A DNA stretch of 64,000 bases from Niastella koreensis GR20-10 (lineage in GTDB: Bacteria; Bacteroidota; Bacteroidia; Chitinophagales; Chitinophagaceae). The DNA lies in NCBI RefSeq assembly GCF_000246855.1, contig NC_016609.1:6708744-6772743 (forward strand), given 5' to 3'. This document shows, piece after piece, positions 8,138 to 17,818 of this stretch. A program made the position numbers and the translations under genes. Under the pieces are notes generated by a model. The model made no database searches and had not been told where the DNA came from. It saw only the letters and a program-made list of their open reading frames with translations. The first letter of the stretch is position 1. Each line of letters begins with the position of its first letter.

Positions 8138-10021
8138 TTAAAGTGTAAATTCAGCCAGGTAGCCGCCACCGGCTACCAGTTCCAGCTCAATAACATCTTT
8201 CTTTGTATAGACCTTATGTTCCACTACGATCGACGCCGCATTGCCGCCATCATCTTTTACTACAGTGGCGTTGTATTTTCCAGGTTGAAGAAAACGCAGG
8301 GGAACCGTTACCTTCCTGGGAGCAGCACCATTCATAACCGCTACAAACCATTTGTTCCCTTTCCGGCGCACATAGGCAGCCATCTCTCCAATGGCCGACT
8401 CAGGCAATACAATGGTCTCATCACAAACAGCTGGAATATCCTTTATAACAGCTACAGCCGGATTGTTTATTATATTTTCAGGATTGGCTGCATAGGTGAG
8501 CAAGGGAGCACTAAGGATCGCGGCACTTGCTATCTGGTGCGCCCAGGTGGTGTTTTGTCTTCGTTCACTAAAAAGCATTACTGTATATTCTGCCGGTCCG
8601 GCCAAACACCGGGTAAACGGTATTGTTGTTTCGTGTGTTGCCCTGTCGGTGAGTTTACTGGTTTCCATGCCTTTTACCGCTTCACTGGTTAATAGGTTGG
8701 GCCAGGTCCGTGCTAAGCCTGTGGGTTTATTGGCGCCGTGAAAATCGAGGAGTAAATGATTTTCGGCCGCTTCCTGCAATATGGCTGTATACAGATCGAT
8801 GGTTTCCTTCGCTTCATGATCGAAGAAGTCGATCTTTAAACCTGTAACGCCCAGGTCATGGCATTTTTTAAAGAAGGCCTGCCGGTCACTTGCATTACGC
8901 AAGGTTTTGGAATGTTTCCATAACCAGATGCCTACTTTTTTCTGGCGGGAATAATCTATCAACTGCCGTAAGGTATCGCCGCCCCAACGCGCCCAAAAAC
9001 CTTCGAGTATATTGTGTTCAAAACCCAGCTCGGTCGCGTCATCGGTAAACTTCTTCAGTACGTCAAATGTGTTATTACCTTCGCCATCCAGGTATTTCCA
9101 TACGGCCCTACCTGGTCGTATCCAACTGGTATTTATTCCTTCGGGAAACAACGCTTTATCTGGCGGCGGACAAAGATTTTGTACGATATCGCTGTTCACC
9201 AATGTATTCAGGTCGCCTCCTATGATCACTACCCGCCAGGGTGTAATGATGGTGCCGGCAATGGCTGCAGGTTGTTGTAACCGTAAAGTGTCTTCTGGGG
9301 AATAGCGCAGGCGATAAGGATAGGAGGCCCGTTGGTGTTGTGGCAACCGTATTTGCAATCCATTGTTTCCATTTGCCTGTAAAGCCATCCCCGCATAATT
9401 CACCAGGTTGGCTTCAGTAATGGAGGCATATACTCCTTGTGGTAATTTATAAGTAGCCGGCGGCGCCACCCACTCCCCTGCCTGCACCTGGCTGATCTCT
9501 TTTTTTACATGCACCCCTTCGTAATGCATGGTCAGGTCATGGTACCACAACATGCTTCCGGCTGGAATATTGAATACGGTTGCTTCATCCGGAATGCGAA
9601 CGGTATTGGTCCCCGCCGGTAATATTGTTCTCAAGGCCACTCCATCATTAAATACCCGCACCTCCAATGTATCCACCATTTTTTGATCCTGTAACAACAC
9701 CTTTATTCCCGAACAATGATTTATTGCAGTGGCATGCGCGCCCAGCAAGGGATAATGCTCGTTGAGCTGATAGCGGAGACCGGCGGACGTTTTCATTTTC
9801 CCCTGTAGAACCATATCGTTCAGCAACATCACCATTTCAGAGTTTTCTACGATCGGAATATTTTTATAGATAACCGCAAAATGCAATTGATTATTTTGTT
9901 GAAAGAGCTTGCACTGTATTTGCCGATCTGGACTTGTGATTAACACCGTATCAGCAGGCAATGCGCTTACTTCAGAAATTGCAAGTAAAAGGATAAGTCC
10001 AATAAATATTGTTCTTTTCAT
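8138..10021 (-). CDS. GH97 glycoside hydrolase (alpha-galactosidase/alpha-glucosidase, SusB-type)
   Basis: A 627-aa exported enzyme (signal peptide ending SEVSA). The order is the GH97 one: N-terminal beta-sandwich (to about residue 285), TIM barrel with LEGFWARWGG, GIWLWKHSKT, GLKIDFFDHE, LLLDFHGANKPTGLARTWPN and SEAVKGME, and a C-terminal beta domain. GH97 contains inverting alpha-glucosidases with a Glu base and retaining alpha-galactosidases with an Asp nucleophile. The Asp in GLKID (D398) sits where the retaining group has its nucleophile, so I favour alpha-galactosidase, with moderate certainty. It is 6 bases after the GH29-like gene and 18 bases before the six-hairpin gene. Confidence 0.92.
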   Translation of the reverse strand: MKRTIFIGLILLLAISEVSALPADTVLITSPDRQIQCKLFQQNNQLHFAVIYKNIPIVENSEMVMLLNDMVLQGKMKTSAGLRYQLNEHYPLLGAHATAINHCSGIKVLLQDQKMVDTLEVRVFNDGVALRTILPAGTNTVRIPDEATVFNIPAGSMLWYHDLTMHYEGVHVKKEISQVQAGEWVAPPATYKLPQGVYASITEANLVNYAGMALQANGNNGLQIRLPQHQRASYPYRLRYSPEDTLRLQQPAAIAGTIITPWRVVIIGGDLNTLVNSDIVQNLCPPPDKALFPEGINTSWIRPGRAVWKYLDGEGNNTFDVLKKFTDDATELGFEHNILEGFWARWGGDTLRQLIDYSRQKKVGIWLWKHSKTLRNASDRQAFFKKCHDLGVTGLKIDFFDHEAKETIDLYTAILQEAAENHLLLDFHGANKPTGLARTWPNLLTSEAVKGMETSKLTDRATHETTIPFTRCLAGPAEYTVMLFSERRQNTTWAHQIASAAILSAPLLTYAANPENIINNPAVAVIKDIPAVCDETIVLPESAIGEMAAYVRRKGNKWFVAVMNGAAPRKVTVPLRFLQPGKYNATVVKDDGGNAASIVVEHKVYTKKDVIELELVAGGGYLAEFTL

Positions 10022-10027
10022 AACATC

Positions 10028-11017
10028 TTATTTGTTGCCTGCACGCGTTCCTAACGCCTTCAATAATTGTAGAATGGCGGGATCAATCATGCCATTGCGC
10101 TGCACAGGGGTATCCCAGGTGATAGCGCCTTCAGCCTGTATTACCTGGTTGCTGAAACCAATAACCTGGTCGCTCGTAAAGCGTGGATCGCCCATCCCCC
10201 ATGTTCTTCCCAGAAAGCTTAATACATGAATTTGTTTTCCATCAACCTTACCCTCATAAGAACGTTTTATGGAAATATATTCCGGTTTATCTACTTCACC
10301 CGCAGTATAATCTTCATAGGGTGTAAGAGAAAGCGTTCGGTATACTACACCCGGATTAAATGCTACAATGCTTTCTGAATTGCCGGCACGGGCAGCCGCT
10401 GCAAAGCTGGCAAAATTGGGCGCCTGCTCATTTCTATACATGATATTGGGCCAGTAACAACCATCGAACCACCAGCCATCAACTTTATTTCCCCAACGTT
10501 GCGACCATTCCCTGATAATGGCTTCCCAGTTATGCTGAAATTCAAAGTTCTGATGCGGGCCATTTTCAAACTTTAAGGCTTTTCTTGCTGCAGAATCCCC
10601 TACCGGCGCACCTGATGGCAGGTATACAATAAGCTTTATACCTTGCTTTTTTAAAGCGGCTGACAGATCGGTTATTAAATCGCGTTGGGAACATTTACCC
10701 CTGTTGTCAGTGAGGCGTTCATAAGTTTTATTGGGTGTACAATAGAATCCCGAGTTTTGCCCAATGGTAAAGATCAAATACCCGGCGCCAGTCTCTTTGA
10801 CCTGCTTCGCCAATCCTTCCACATCAAATTGATTGATCATCTCATTCCATACAGCAGGGGTTGTAGTGATACTGTCTGTTCGTGAACGCCAGTCGGCCAG
10901 GTAATGCACCATAATGCCCCAGCGGGCCTTTTTCATCCAGGCAGCCCGTTCCTGCGCAGTGGTAATAAGGCAGGAGCATACTATTACAATGAGGATAGAA
11001 AGTTTAATGAGGTTCAC
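10028..11017 (-). CDS. GH29-like (alpha-L-fucosidase fold) secreted protein
   Basis: A 329-aa protein with a lipoprotein-like signal (LIVIVCSC or cut after ITTAQ). The segment WMKKARWGIMVHYLADW resembles the start of the alpha-L-fucosidase barrel (family consensus W..AKFGIFIHWG), and WGNKVDGWWFDGCYW matches the region that carries the GH29 nucleophile Asp. It is shorter than typical GH29 enzymes and lacks their C-terminal domains, so activity on fucose is not assured. A perfect 11-bp hairpin lies in the gap before it (11034-11059), which could lower its expression and that of the two downstream enzymes relative to upstream genes. Confidence 0.7.
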   Translation of the reverse strand: MNLIKLSILIVIVCSCLITTAQERAAWMKKARWGIMVHYLADWRSRTDSITTTPAVWNEMINQFDVEGLAKQVKETGAGYLIFTIGQNSGFYCTPNKTYERLTDNRGKCSQRDLITDLSAALKKQGIKLIVYLPSGAPVGDSAARKALKFENGPHQNFEFQHNWEAIIREWSQRWGNKVDGWWFDGCYWPNIMYRNEQAPNFASFAAAARAGNSESIVAFNPGVVYRTLSLTPYEDYTAGEVDKPEYISIKRSYEGKVDGKQIHVLSFLGRTWGMGDPRFTSDQVIGFSNQVIQAEGAITWDTPVQRNGMIDPAILQLLKALGTRAGNK

Positions 11018-11033
11018 GTGGCAGGAATTTAAA

Positions 11034-11059
11034 ACCTGTCAGGCTTTTGCCTGACAGGT
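11034..11059 (-). terminator. Perfect 11-bp hairpin inside operon B (attenuator-like)
   Basis: ACCTGTCAGGC and GCCTGACAGGT form an uninterrupted 11-bp stem around a 4-base loop. On the - strand it is followed by a short T-rich run (TTTAAATT). It lies between the GH105 stop and the GH29-like start in an operon where the neighbouring gaps are 7-50 bases. It could be a partial terminator or an mRNA-processing/stabilising hairpin. Confidence 0.7.
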
Positions 11060-11067
11060 AAAGTATA

Positions 11068-12213
11068 TTATCGTAACAATGCTGTAGCACACCATAACAC
11101 CGGGGCCTGACCGTGCAGGTCGCCGATATTACGTTTGCGGTCGATATAGTATTGACGATCGTTCTTTTTATTGGTGCCTTCACACACTTCGCGTACATCG
11201 TTATTACTATCGATGTAAGTGATCAGCGCCAGCCAGCCTTTGCGGGCGGTAGGTCCGTAGGTAGCGGCATCGAGCCAGCCATTCTTGACACCGGTGATCA
11301 TGGCAAAGGTGAACATACCGGTGCAGGAAGTTTCGGGCCATGCTTCAGGATCATCGATCAACTGCCGCCACATGCCGCTTTCTGCCTGGTATTTCAACAG
11401 GGAGGCCATCATGCTTTTGTAGCCCTTCATTATCCGTTCGCGGTATTGGCTGTCTTTGGGTAATGAACGCAGCACCTCGGCCATTCCGGCTGCCATCCAA
11501 CCATCGCCGCGGCCCCAGAAATAAGGCACATCGGGTGCATGGTAAAACAGGCCGTTGGGCTTTTGCAATGAATCCAGATACAGTACCATTTCCTTCGCCG
11601 CCCTTTCAATGTATTTTTTATCATTGGTAGCGCGGTAAGCCTGTGATTGTACCGCAGTGATCATAAACATATCATCGATCCACATGCGGGTTTGCCAGGA
11701 GTAGCCTCTGTTTAAAAAGTCCTGCGATTCAGGTTTTACATGCGGCCCTTCCGGGTTTTCCCATTGTTTATCGGCAAAACGCTTTCCAATTTCAAGATAG
11801 CGGTTGTCTTTTGTTTGCATATACAATTCAAACGGTACTGCGCCGAATACAGTGGCATCTACATGCACTGGTTTAGGGATCAGGGTATCCTGTGCCCCAA
11901 ACATCGGATCAAACCGTTGCACCAGTTTTTGCACCAGTTCTTTATCACCCGATTGTTTGGCAAAGGTGAGTGCGCCATACCAGGTACAGGTTTCGGGATA
12001 AGTAATTGTTTTGGGTGGTGTGGTGCGGCCAAAATTAGTATGCGGAGTAACTACAAAATGCTCCGCTACTTTTTTACCAACTTCCTGTGGCGAAGTTCCT
12101 GCAGGCCATTTTGAAAAATCAGCCATCGCCTTTTTTGATTGTGCTTCACAGATTACTGGCTGCAATTGTGCAATTCCCAGCGCCAATGCCAGGCATTGAA
12201 TCGTTTGTTTCAT
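11068..12213 (-). CDS. GH105/GH88 unsaturated rhamnogalacturonyl (glucuronyl) hydrolase
   Basis: Exported (alpha/alpha)6 enzyme of the YteR/YesR family (GH105, Glyco_hydro_88 domain). These remove the unsaturated uronic acid left on the non-reducing end of pectic oligosaccharides after lyase cleavage. Signature segments are HVDATVFGAVPFELY, RMWIDDMFMITAVQ (the catalytic Asp region), YFWGRGDGWMAAGMAEVL and CTGMFTFAMITGVKNGWLD. The ATG at 12213 gives MKQTIQCLALALGIAQ, a signal peptide; a GTG two codons upstream is less likely. The presence of this enzyme and GH28 is the best clue that the locus targets pectin, and it implies a lyase acting on the same substrate. Confidence 0.92.
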   Translation of the reverse strand: MKQTIQCLALALGIAQLQPVICEAQSKKAMADFSKWPAGTSPQEVGKKVAEHFVVTPHTNFGRTTPPKTITYPETCTWYGALTFAKQSGDKELVQKLVQRFDPMFGAQDTLIPKPVHVDATVFGAVPFELYMQTKDNRYLEIGKRFADKQWENPEGPHVKPESQDFLNRGYSWQTRMWIDDMFMITAVQSQAYRATNDKKYIERAAKEMVLYLDSLQKPNGLFYHAPDVPYFWGRGDGWMAAGMAEVLRSLPKDSQYRERIMKGYKSMMASLLKYQAESGMWRQLIDDPEAWPETSCTGMFTFAMITGVKNGWLDAATYGPTARKGWLALITYIDSNNDVREVCEGTNKKNDRQYYIDRKRNIGDLHGQAPVLWCATALLR

Positions 12214-12233
12214 GTACACGGGTGTTTTTAATA

Positions 12234-12887
12234 TTACAATTCCTCTATTTCAATTTTACGATAATAGATCTCGGCTCCTTCTGATTGTACCAGGATCCTT
12301 CCAGTGTGCAAGCTGGCGTCAGTGCCTTCATTTACCACCACACCGTTCATAATGTGCGTGCATTTCCCATTTTTAAAAATGATCTCCAGCCGGTTCCATT
12401 CACCAGTAGGTTTTTCATTATCTTTTTTCTTGGCAACCCGGGTATTTTTGGTAGCCTGGGTTTGGGTGCCTTCTATTATTAATGTAACACTATCAATTAA
12501 CCAGAAATCGCCGCAATCTCCTTCCTGGATCTGGCATTCAATAGCCCTGGGCCATACCCTGTCACTATCCGCCACGCAATATAAAATTCCATTATCACGC
12601 ACCCGGTTTTCCCTGGGCGGGTATTTTCTTTCACCCCACTTAAACTCAGCCACTAAATGAAAATCGTTGAACTTTTTATTGGTGACAATATACCCGAACT
12701 CCTTCCCCGTGACATGCAGCAAGCCGTCTTTAACAGAAAATACACCTGCAGAGTCATTATTTTTCCCTTCGCTTTTCAAAAACGAATACCAGCCGGTAAG
12801 GTCCTTTCCATTGAATAAAGGCTTCATTTGCTGTGCGTAGGTGTCACAGACAAGCAGTATGCCCAATATAACAAACAGCTTCTTCAT
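12234..12887 (-). CDS. DUF1080 (3-keto-disaccharide hydrolase-like) secreted protein
   Basis: A 217-aa exported protein with a single DUF1080 (PF06439) concanavalin-like domain: MKPLFNGKDLTGWYSFL, DGLLHVTGKEFGYIVTNKKFNDFHLVAEFKWGE, ECQIQEGDCGDFWLIDSV and EWNRLEIIFKNGKCTHIMNG are typical. Family members bind or hydrolyse sugars, some acting on 3-keto-glycosides. The frame is open further upstream to 12953, but that extension overlaps the SusD stop codon; the ATG at 12887, followed by a clear signal peptide (MKKLFVILGILLVCDTYAQ), is 7 bases after SusD and is the likely start. Confidence 0.88.
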   Translation of the reverse strand: MKKLFVILGILLVCDTYAQQMKPLFNGKDLTGWYSFLKSEGKNNDSAGVFSVKDGLLHVTGKEFGYIVTNKKFNDFHLVAEFKWGERKYPPRENRVRDNGILYCVADSDRVWPRAIECQIQEGDCGDFWLIDSVTLIIEGTQTQATKNTRVAKKKDNEKPTGEWNRLEIIFKNGKCTHIMNGVVVNEGTDASLHTGRILVQSEGAEIYYRKIEIEEL

Positions 12888-12894
12888 ATAAGAT

Positions 12895-14631
12895 CTAATT
12901 CCATAAGGGAAAATACAAACTATTATTATACGGATCGCCTGTTGTGGTAGCATCTATTTGCGCCTGGGGTATGGGACGCAACACATGTTTCTCAATGATG
13001 TTGGCTGCTGCTTCTTTATTATGCATGCGTACCCGTTGTAATAATTTACCGGTACGCACCAGGTCCCACCAGCGTACATTTTCACCACACAGCTCGCGGG
13101 TGCGCTCATCCAATATAAAGTCCTGCGATAAGTCAGACGCAGTTATATCCATGGCCGTTGCATTGCCGGTTGGATACGCCGCTCTTTCCCGTACGGCATT
13201 GATGTACTTTACAGCATCCGGCATATTGCCCAGCATATAGGCGGCTTCAGCTGCCACCAGGTAAGTTTCAGCCAGCCGGAATGCGATCACCGGCCGTACG
13301 GATGGTGAATTCAGATCGGCTCTCTTTGTATCGAAATATTTCATCATGGTAGCGGAAAGCGTATTGTCATACTTACGGGGAGGAACCAACAGGTAAGGCG
13401 TAGCGGCGATCTTTGCATCACTGGCATCTACGCCCGGCATATAAATAGCCGTATCACCCAATTTAAATTTTGGTTGTCCCGATACCGCTCCTGCCGGCGC
13501 GCCGGCGGGTAAGGGATTTGGCCAAACCGGATACCCTTTGGGATCGGGATTGTTGGCATACCATACGGTTTGAAAGGTTTTGCTGTAACGGGTATCATTC
13601 ACTCTTTCTTTAAATGCCGTATCGGTTAACCAACGGGTAGGAATACAACGGATATACGGACGGCCATACGGCGTACTGCGGATCATGCCTGGTCTTTTTT
13701 CATACTGCCCCACCCACATATGGTTCAACACATTGTCGGCGCTGTATGTACTGATGCCGCTGCTCGAGCTTATACCACTGTTATTAGGGCCATTATATGC
13801 CAGGTTCGCTGTGTGTTGTACAGTCCATAATACCTCTTCATTGTCTTCATTTCCTTCGGCAAACACTTTATTAAAATCGGGTAATAAATTCAATCCCAAC
13901 GTTGCCTTGTTATTGATAATATCAACTGCGGTGTTATAGGCATTCTGATAATCATCGGCCTTTTTTGCAGCGGACCCCGCACGGGTAAGGTATACCTTCG
14001 CCAGCACATGTTTCGCGGCTGCGGCTGTAGCTTTACCTGATAAAACCCCATTGCTTTTGGGGCTGGCAGGCAATACAGCGGCAGCATCTTTCAGGTCCTG
14101 GATAATGGCATCATACACACTTGCCATAGGATCGCGGCTGGCCGATGTAGTTGCTACTGATTGAAAATGCAAGGTCAACGTAACATCAGCCCAAAACTGC
14201 ACGAGTATAAAATAATAATTGGCCCGCAGGAATTTGGCTTCTGCCACGATGTTGTTTTTTGTGGCTGCCGGCATATCTACCTTATCGGCATAGTCAATAA
14301 CCCCGTTACAGGTATTGATGAAAACATAGGCCGCTTTCCACAGGGTGGTAATGGTGCCATGCGTTGATGTGTAGCTGTACAGGTTTATATCGCTGTTGCC
14401 ATCCACCCCACGCTGAAATTCATCGGTGCCTATTACAGTGGCGGTAAACAATTCCTGCGCGCCCCAGAAGTTGCGCATGCCTGCATAAGCGGCATCCAGG
14501 CCGGCCTGTAAACCCTGGCTGGTTTGAAAGAATGCCGGCACCAATATCGAATTTGGTTCTTCATTTAATTTTTTATTGCAGCCGCTCATGGCGATCAGGA
14601 GCCCACTGCAGAAAAGAAATATCTTTTTCAT
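12895..14631 (-). CDS. SusD/RagB-family outer-membrane lipoprotein (operon B)
   Basis: A 578-aa SusD homologue that caps the partner SusC channel and binds glycans at the cell surface. The N terminus (MKKIFLFCSGLLIAMSGC) has a lipobox with Cys18. TPR-like helices such as NNIVAEAKFLRANYYFILVQFWADV and the C-terminal motif FILDERTRELCGENVRWWDLVRTGKLLQRV are family hallmarks. It lies 24 bases after SusC and 7 bases before DUF1080. Family assignment is secure; the glycan is inferred to be pectic from the neighbouring GH28 and GH105. Confidence 0.96.
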   Translation of the reverse strand: MKKIFLFCSGLLIAMSGCNKKLNEEPNSILVPAFFQTSQGLQAGLDAAYAGMRNFWGAQELFTATVIGTDEFQRGVDGNSDINLYSYTSTHGTITTLWKAAYVFINTCNGVIDYADKVDMPAATKNNIVAEAKFLRANYYFILVQFWADVTLTLHFQSVATTSASRDPMASVYDAIIQDLKDAAAVLPASPKSNGVLSGKATAAAAKHVLAKVYLTRAGSAAKKADDYQNAYNTAVDIINNKATLGLNLLPDFNKVFAEGNEDNEEVLWTVQHTANLAYNGPNNSGISSSSGISTYSADNVLNHMWVGQYEKRPGMIRSTPYGRPYIRCIPTRWLTDTAFKERVNDTRYSKTFQTVWYANNPDPKGYPVWPNPLPAGAPAGAVSGQPKFKLGDTAIYMPGVDASDAKIAATPYLLVPPRKYDNTLSATMMKYFDTKRADLNSPSVRPVIAFRLAETYLVAAEAAYMLGNMPDAVKYINAVRERAAYPTGNATAMDITASDLSQDFILDERTRELCGENVRWWDLVRTGKLLQRVRMHNKEAAANIIEKHVLRPIPQAQIDATTTGDPYNNSLYFPLWN

Positions 14632-14655
14632 ACATCTTGTTTTGGGTAGTGAAAA

Positions 14656-17600
14656 TTAAAACGACATATTAATACCAAAAATCAGCGACCAGGTAGGCGG
14701 GGTATCTACACCCACTGTTCCTGAGCCCTCAGGATCTATACCTCCTGCCCGGCGGTATGGCGAAAACAGAATGAACGGATCTGCAGCGGTTGCATATACC
14801 CGGAAATTCTTTGCGCCTATGCGTTTTACCAATGACTGGTCCAGGTTATAACCAAGACTGATGCTTCTGATCTTTAGAAATGAGCCGTCGAAATAACTCA
14901 TCACCGAACGATTCAAGGGATTGGTAGCTGCGGAATTTGGCTTGGGGTTCCACGGTTCGTGGTTATCGGGTGTCCAGTAATGTGTTTTTATATTGTTATA
15001 AGTTCCCTGGTAGGTGTTTACAAATCCACCGCCATACAAACTGCTGTTCATGGTATAACCCCACCGTGCAAATGCTACCACAGTTAAATCAAAACCGCGG
15101 TAACCAAAACGCTGGGTAGTACCACCTTCCCACTTAGGCTGACTTGTTCCTACAATAATGCGGTCGTAAGTAGCATCGATCTTTGAATCGGGTTTTCCAT
15201 CGGGACCACTCACATCTGCCACGCGAATGGTTCCAATAACAGATGAGGTACCAGACACCGACAAGCCCAGCGCTTTTGCCGCCGCAGTATCTTCCGCCGT
15301 GTTCTGCCAAATACCCTGCCGTTTGTAATCATAGTATACATCCAGCGGCTGTCCAACAAACCAGCCATTGGCAACATCTTTTGTTGTCCCTCCTGCCAGC
15401 TGGGTTATTTTACCCCGGTTCATAAAGAAGTTGAAATCACTCGTCCAGCTGAAATTATTACGGGTTTGGGCCTGAATGTTGGTAGTGCTGATGTGCACTT
15501 CAATACCCTTGTTCTCAGTTTTACCTACGTTGGTAACAATAGGATTGGGTATGCCCGAGGTGGGCGTTAATGTTTGCGGCAACAACAGTTTGTTGGTATA
15601 TGCTTTATATACTTCCACCGAACCGGTAATACGGTTTCCCAGCACCCCAAAGTCGATACCCAGGTTGGCTGTTTTTGTATATTCCCAGCTAAGTGTTCCG
15701 TTAATGGTAGAAGTAAGGTAAGCGCCGGTTACCATGTTGGAGCCGTAGTTATATACCAGTCCGGATAATTGTCCCAGCGTTTGATAAGCCTTGATCGACT
15801 GTTGCCCAACGCTTCCATAGCTGGCCCTTAATTTCAGGTTACTGATGGCAGGTATATTTTGCATAAAATTTTCCCGGCTTACATTCCAGGCAAATGCTGC
15901 CGAGGGGAAGGAATGCCATTTATTTCCTTCGGCCAAACGGGAGGAGCCATCGGCGCGAACGGTCAATGTCAATAAGTAACGATCGTTGAAACTATAGTTC
16001 ACCCGGCCCATATAGGAAAGGATGTCTGCTTTGGATGAACTACCTGTTCCCTTCAGATTTGATCCGTAGGTTGGGTTGAAATAAGCGAGGTAATCGGCCA
16101 GGATGTTGGTATTATCGAACTGGTTCGATTTGGAGCTTACTTCCTGCAAGCTGTACAGGCCGGTAAAATTCAATTTATGTTTTTGCGCAATAGTAGCATC
16201 ATAGATCAACAGGTTTTCCAGGGTATAGTTATTGGATACTTCATTCCGGTTTGAGGAGGCAGAACCGCCCTGGTTAACCCGGAAACTTGTTTTGTCCGAA
16301 TAAAAATTTCCATACACATCCGATCTGATCTCAGCGCCGGCATTCAACCGGTACTTCAATCCTTTGAATAAATTCGCTTCCAGGTACAGCGTAGTGAATG
16401 TTCCCAGGCGTTTCCTGTTTTCTACAGCAGCGCCGGGGATCAGGTCGGCCAGTGGGTTCCAAACCTGATTGGCGCTTCCCGGCACATATGTATTTAAAAT
16501 ATTTCCTGCACTATCATATGGCGATGCCAACGGACTGGCGCGTAACGCCTGGGCCATGGGGTTAGCACTTTCTCCTTTACGTACCGAGTAGGTATTCAGG
16601 GAGTTCAATCCTACTTTAAATATTTTCCCTAACTGTTGATCGATGCTCAGTTTTACGGTTGCCCGCTCAAAACTTTGTCCGTAGTAAATACCGGTTTGGT
16701 TAAAGTAACCGCCTGAGATCGCATATTGCGTTTGATCGCTCCCACCGGAAACCCCTAACTGGTGATCGGTGATCCTGCCGGTTTTATAAATAAGGCTTTG
16801 CCAGTCGGTATTGCGGCCTGTTTTCAAACCCTCCACCTCTGCAGGATCAAACACGCCATTGGTGAGGAACTGCGGATCATCGAGCCCGCTGTATTTACCC
16901 GGATTACCAATAATGTTCGCCCATTTTTTCAGATCAGTAAACTCCGCGGCATTCATTATCGGAAACTCCTTTGTTAATTTGCTGGTGCCTGCATAGCCAC
17001 TGTAAGTAAATACGGCTTTGGCGGTTTTGCCGCGTTTGGTAGTGATCAGAATTACCCCATTGGCGCCCCTTGAACCATAAATGGCGGTAGAGGAACCATC
17101 TTTTAAAATTTCAACCGAAGCCACATCATCCTGGTTCAGGTCGTTGATACTACCGTTGAACGGGATACCATCCACGACGATCAAGGGGTCGTTGCTGGCG
17201 CCTAACGACCTGGAGCCCCTGATTAAAATGTTTGGTGTAGCGCCTGGTTTGCTGTTGGCGCCGCTCCGCTGAATATCTATCCCCGCGCCTTGTCCCTGAA
17301 TAGCAGTGGCCAGGTTGGAAGATGGAATGTCTTTTATTGATTGTTCGCTGATAGAAACAATTGAACCGGTAACATCCGATTTACGCCGGGTACCATACCC
17401 CACCACGATCACCTTATCCATTTCCAGTTTATCTGAGCTTAAGGAAACACTCAGGGCCAGCTGATCGGTGGTGCCTATTTTTATTTCTTTGTTTACATAA
17501 CCCACCATGGTAATGGAAAGTGTGCTGTTCACCGGGGCAGTAATCTGAAAAACGCCATCTGCTTTTGTGGAGGAACCAATAGTAGTTCCTTTCACTACTA

Positions 17601-17784
17601 CCGAAACGCCGGAGAGCGGTTCGCCGGTTTCATTCCTCACGGTTCCTTTTACGGTTACTGATTTTTCCTGTGCCTGCAGCATGACAGGCAGAAAGATGTA
17701 AAAGCATAACAGGCATACAGCAATGAATGCACTGTTTTTAAAAAAGGTATTGCCGTACCTTTTTTGGTGTCGCAAGTGTAGCAT
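14656..17784 (-). CDS. SusC/RagA-family TonB-dependent outer-membrane transporter (operon B)
   Basis: A 1042-aa SusC homologue. After the signal sequence comes a carboxypeptidase-D-like regulatory domain (about residues 43-125, VKGTVRNETGEPLSGVSVVVKG), then the plug with VVVGYGTRRKSDVTGSI, PNILIRGSRSLGASNDPLIVVDG, VEILKDGSSTAIYGSRGANGVILITTK, and a beta barrel ending in W-SLIFGINMSF. It imports oligosaccharides in a TonB-dependent way together with the SusD encoded 24 bases downstream. The start at 17784 has an N-terminal extension of about 15 basic residues before the hydrophobic core, common in SusC proteins. Confidence 0.97.
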   Translation of the reverse strand: MLHLRHQKRYGNTFFKNSAFIAVCLLCFYIFLPVMLQAQEKSVTVKGTVRNETGEPLSGVSVVVKGTTIGSSTKADGVFQITAPVNSTLSITMVGYVNKEIKIGTTDQLALSVSLSSDKLEMDKVIVVGYGTRRKSDVTGSIVSISEQSIKDIPSSNLATAIQGQGAGIDIQRSGANSKPGATPNILIRGSRSLGASNDPLIVVDGIPFNGSINDLNQDDVASVEILKDGSSTAIYGSRGANGVILITTKRGKTAKAVFTYSGYAGTSKLTKEFPIMNAAEFTDLKKWANIIGNPGKYSGLDDPQFLTNGVFDPAEVEGLKTGRNTDWQSLIYKTGRITDHQLGVSGGSDQTQYAISGGYFNQTGIYYGQSFERATVKLSIDQQLGKIFKVGLNSLNTYSVRKGESANPMAQALRASPLASPYDSAGNILNTYVPGSANQVWNPLADLIPGAAVENRKRLGTFTTLYLEANLFKGLKYRLNAGAEIRSDVYGNFYSDKTSFRVNQGGSASSNRNEVSNNYTLENLLIYDATIAQKHKLNFTGLYSLQEVSSKSNQFDNTNILADYLAYFNPTYGSNLKGTGSSSKADILSYMGRVNYSFNDRYLLTLTVRADGSSRLAEGNKWHSFPSAAFAWNVSRENFMQNIPAISNLKLRASYGSVGQQSIKAYQTLGQLSGLVYNYGSNMVTGAYLTSTINGTLSWEYTKTANLGIDFGVLGNRITGSVEVYKAYTNKLLLPQTLTPTSGIPNPIVTNVGKTENKGIEVHISTTNIQAQTRNNFSWTSDFNFFMNRGKITQLAGGTTKDVANGWFVGQPLDVYYDYKRQGIWQNTAEDTAAAKALGLSVSGTSSVIGTIRVADVSGPDGKPDSKIDATYDRIIVGTSQPKWEGGTTQRFGYRGFDLTVVAFARWGYTMNSSLYGGGFVNTYQGTYNNIKTHYWTPDNHEPWNPKPNSAATNPLNRSVMSYFDGSFLKIRSISLGYNLDQSLVKRIGAKNFRVYATAADPFILFSPYRRAGGIDPEGSGTVGVDTPPTWSLIFGINMSF

Positions 17785-17818
17785 AGCAATCGTTTTGATT
17801 AATAGAATAGTTATTACC

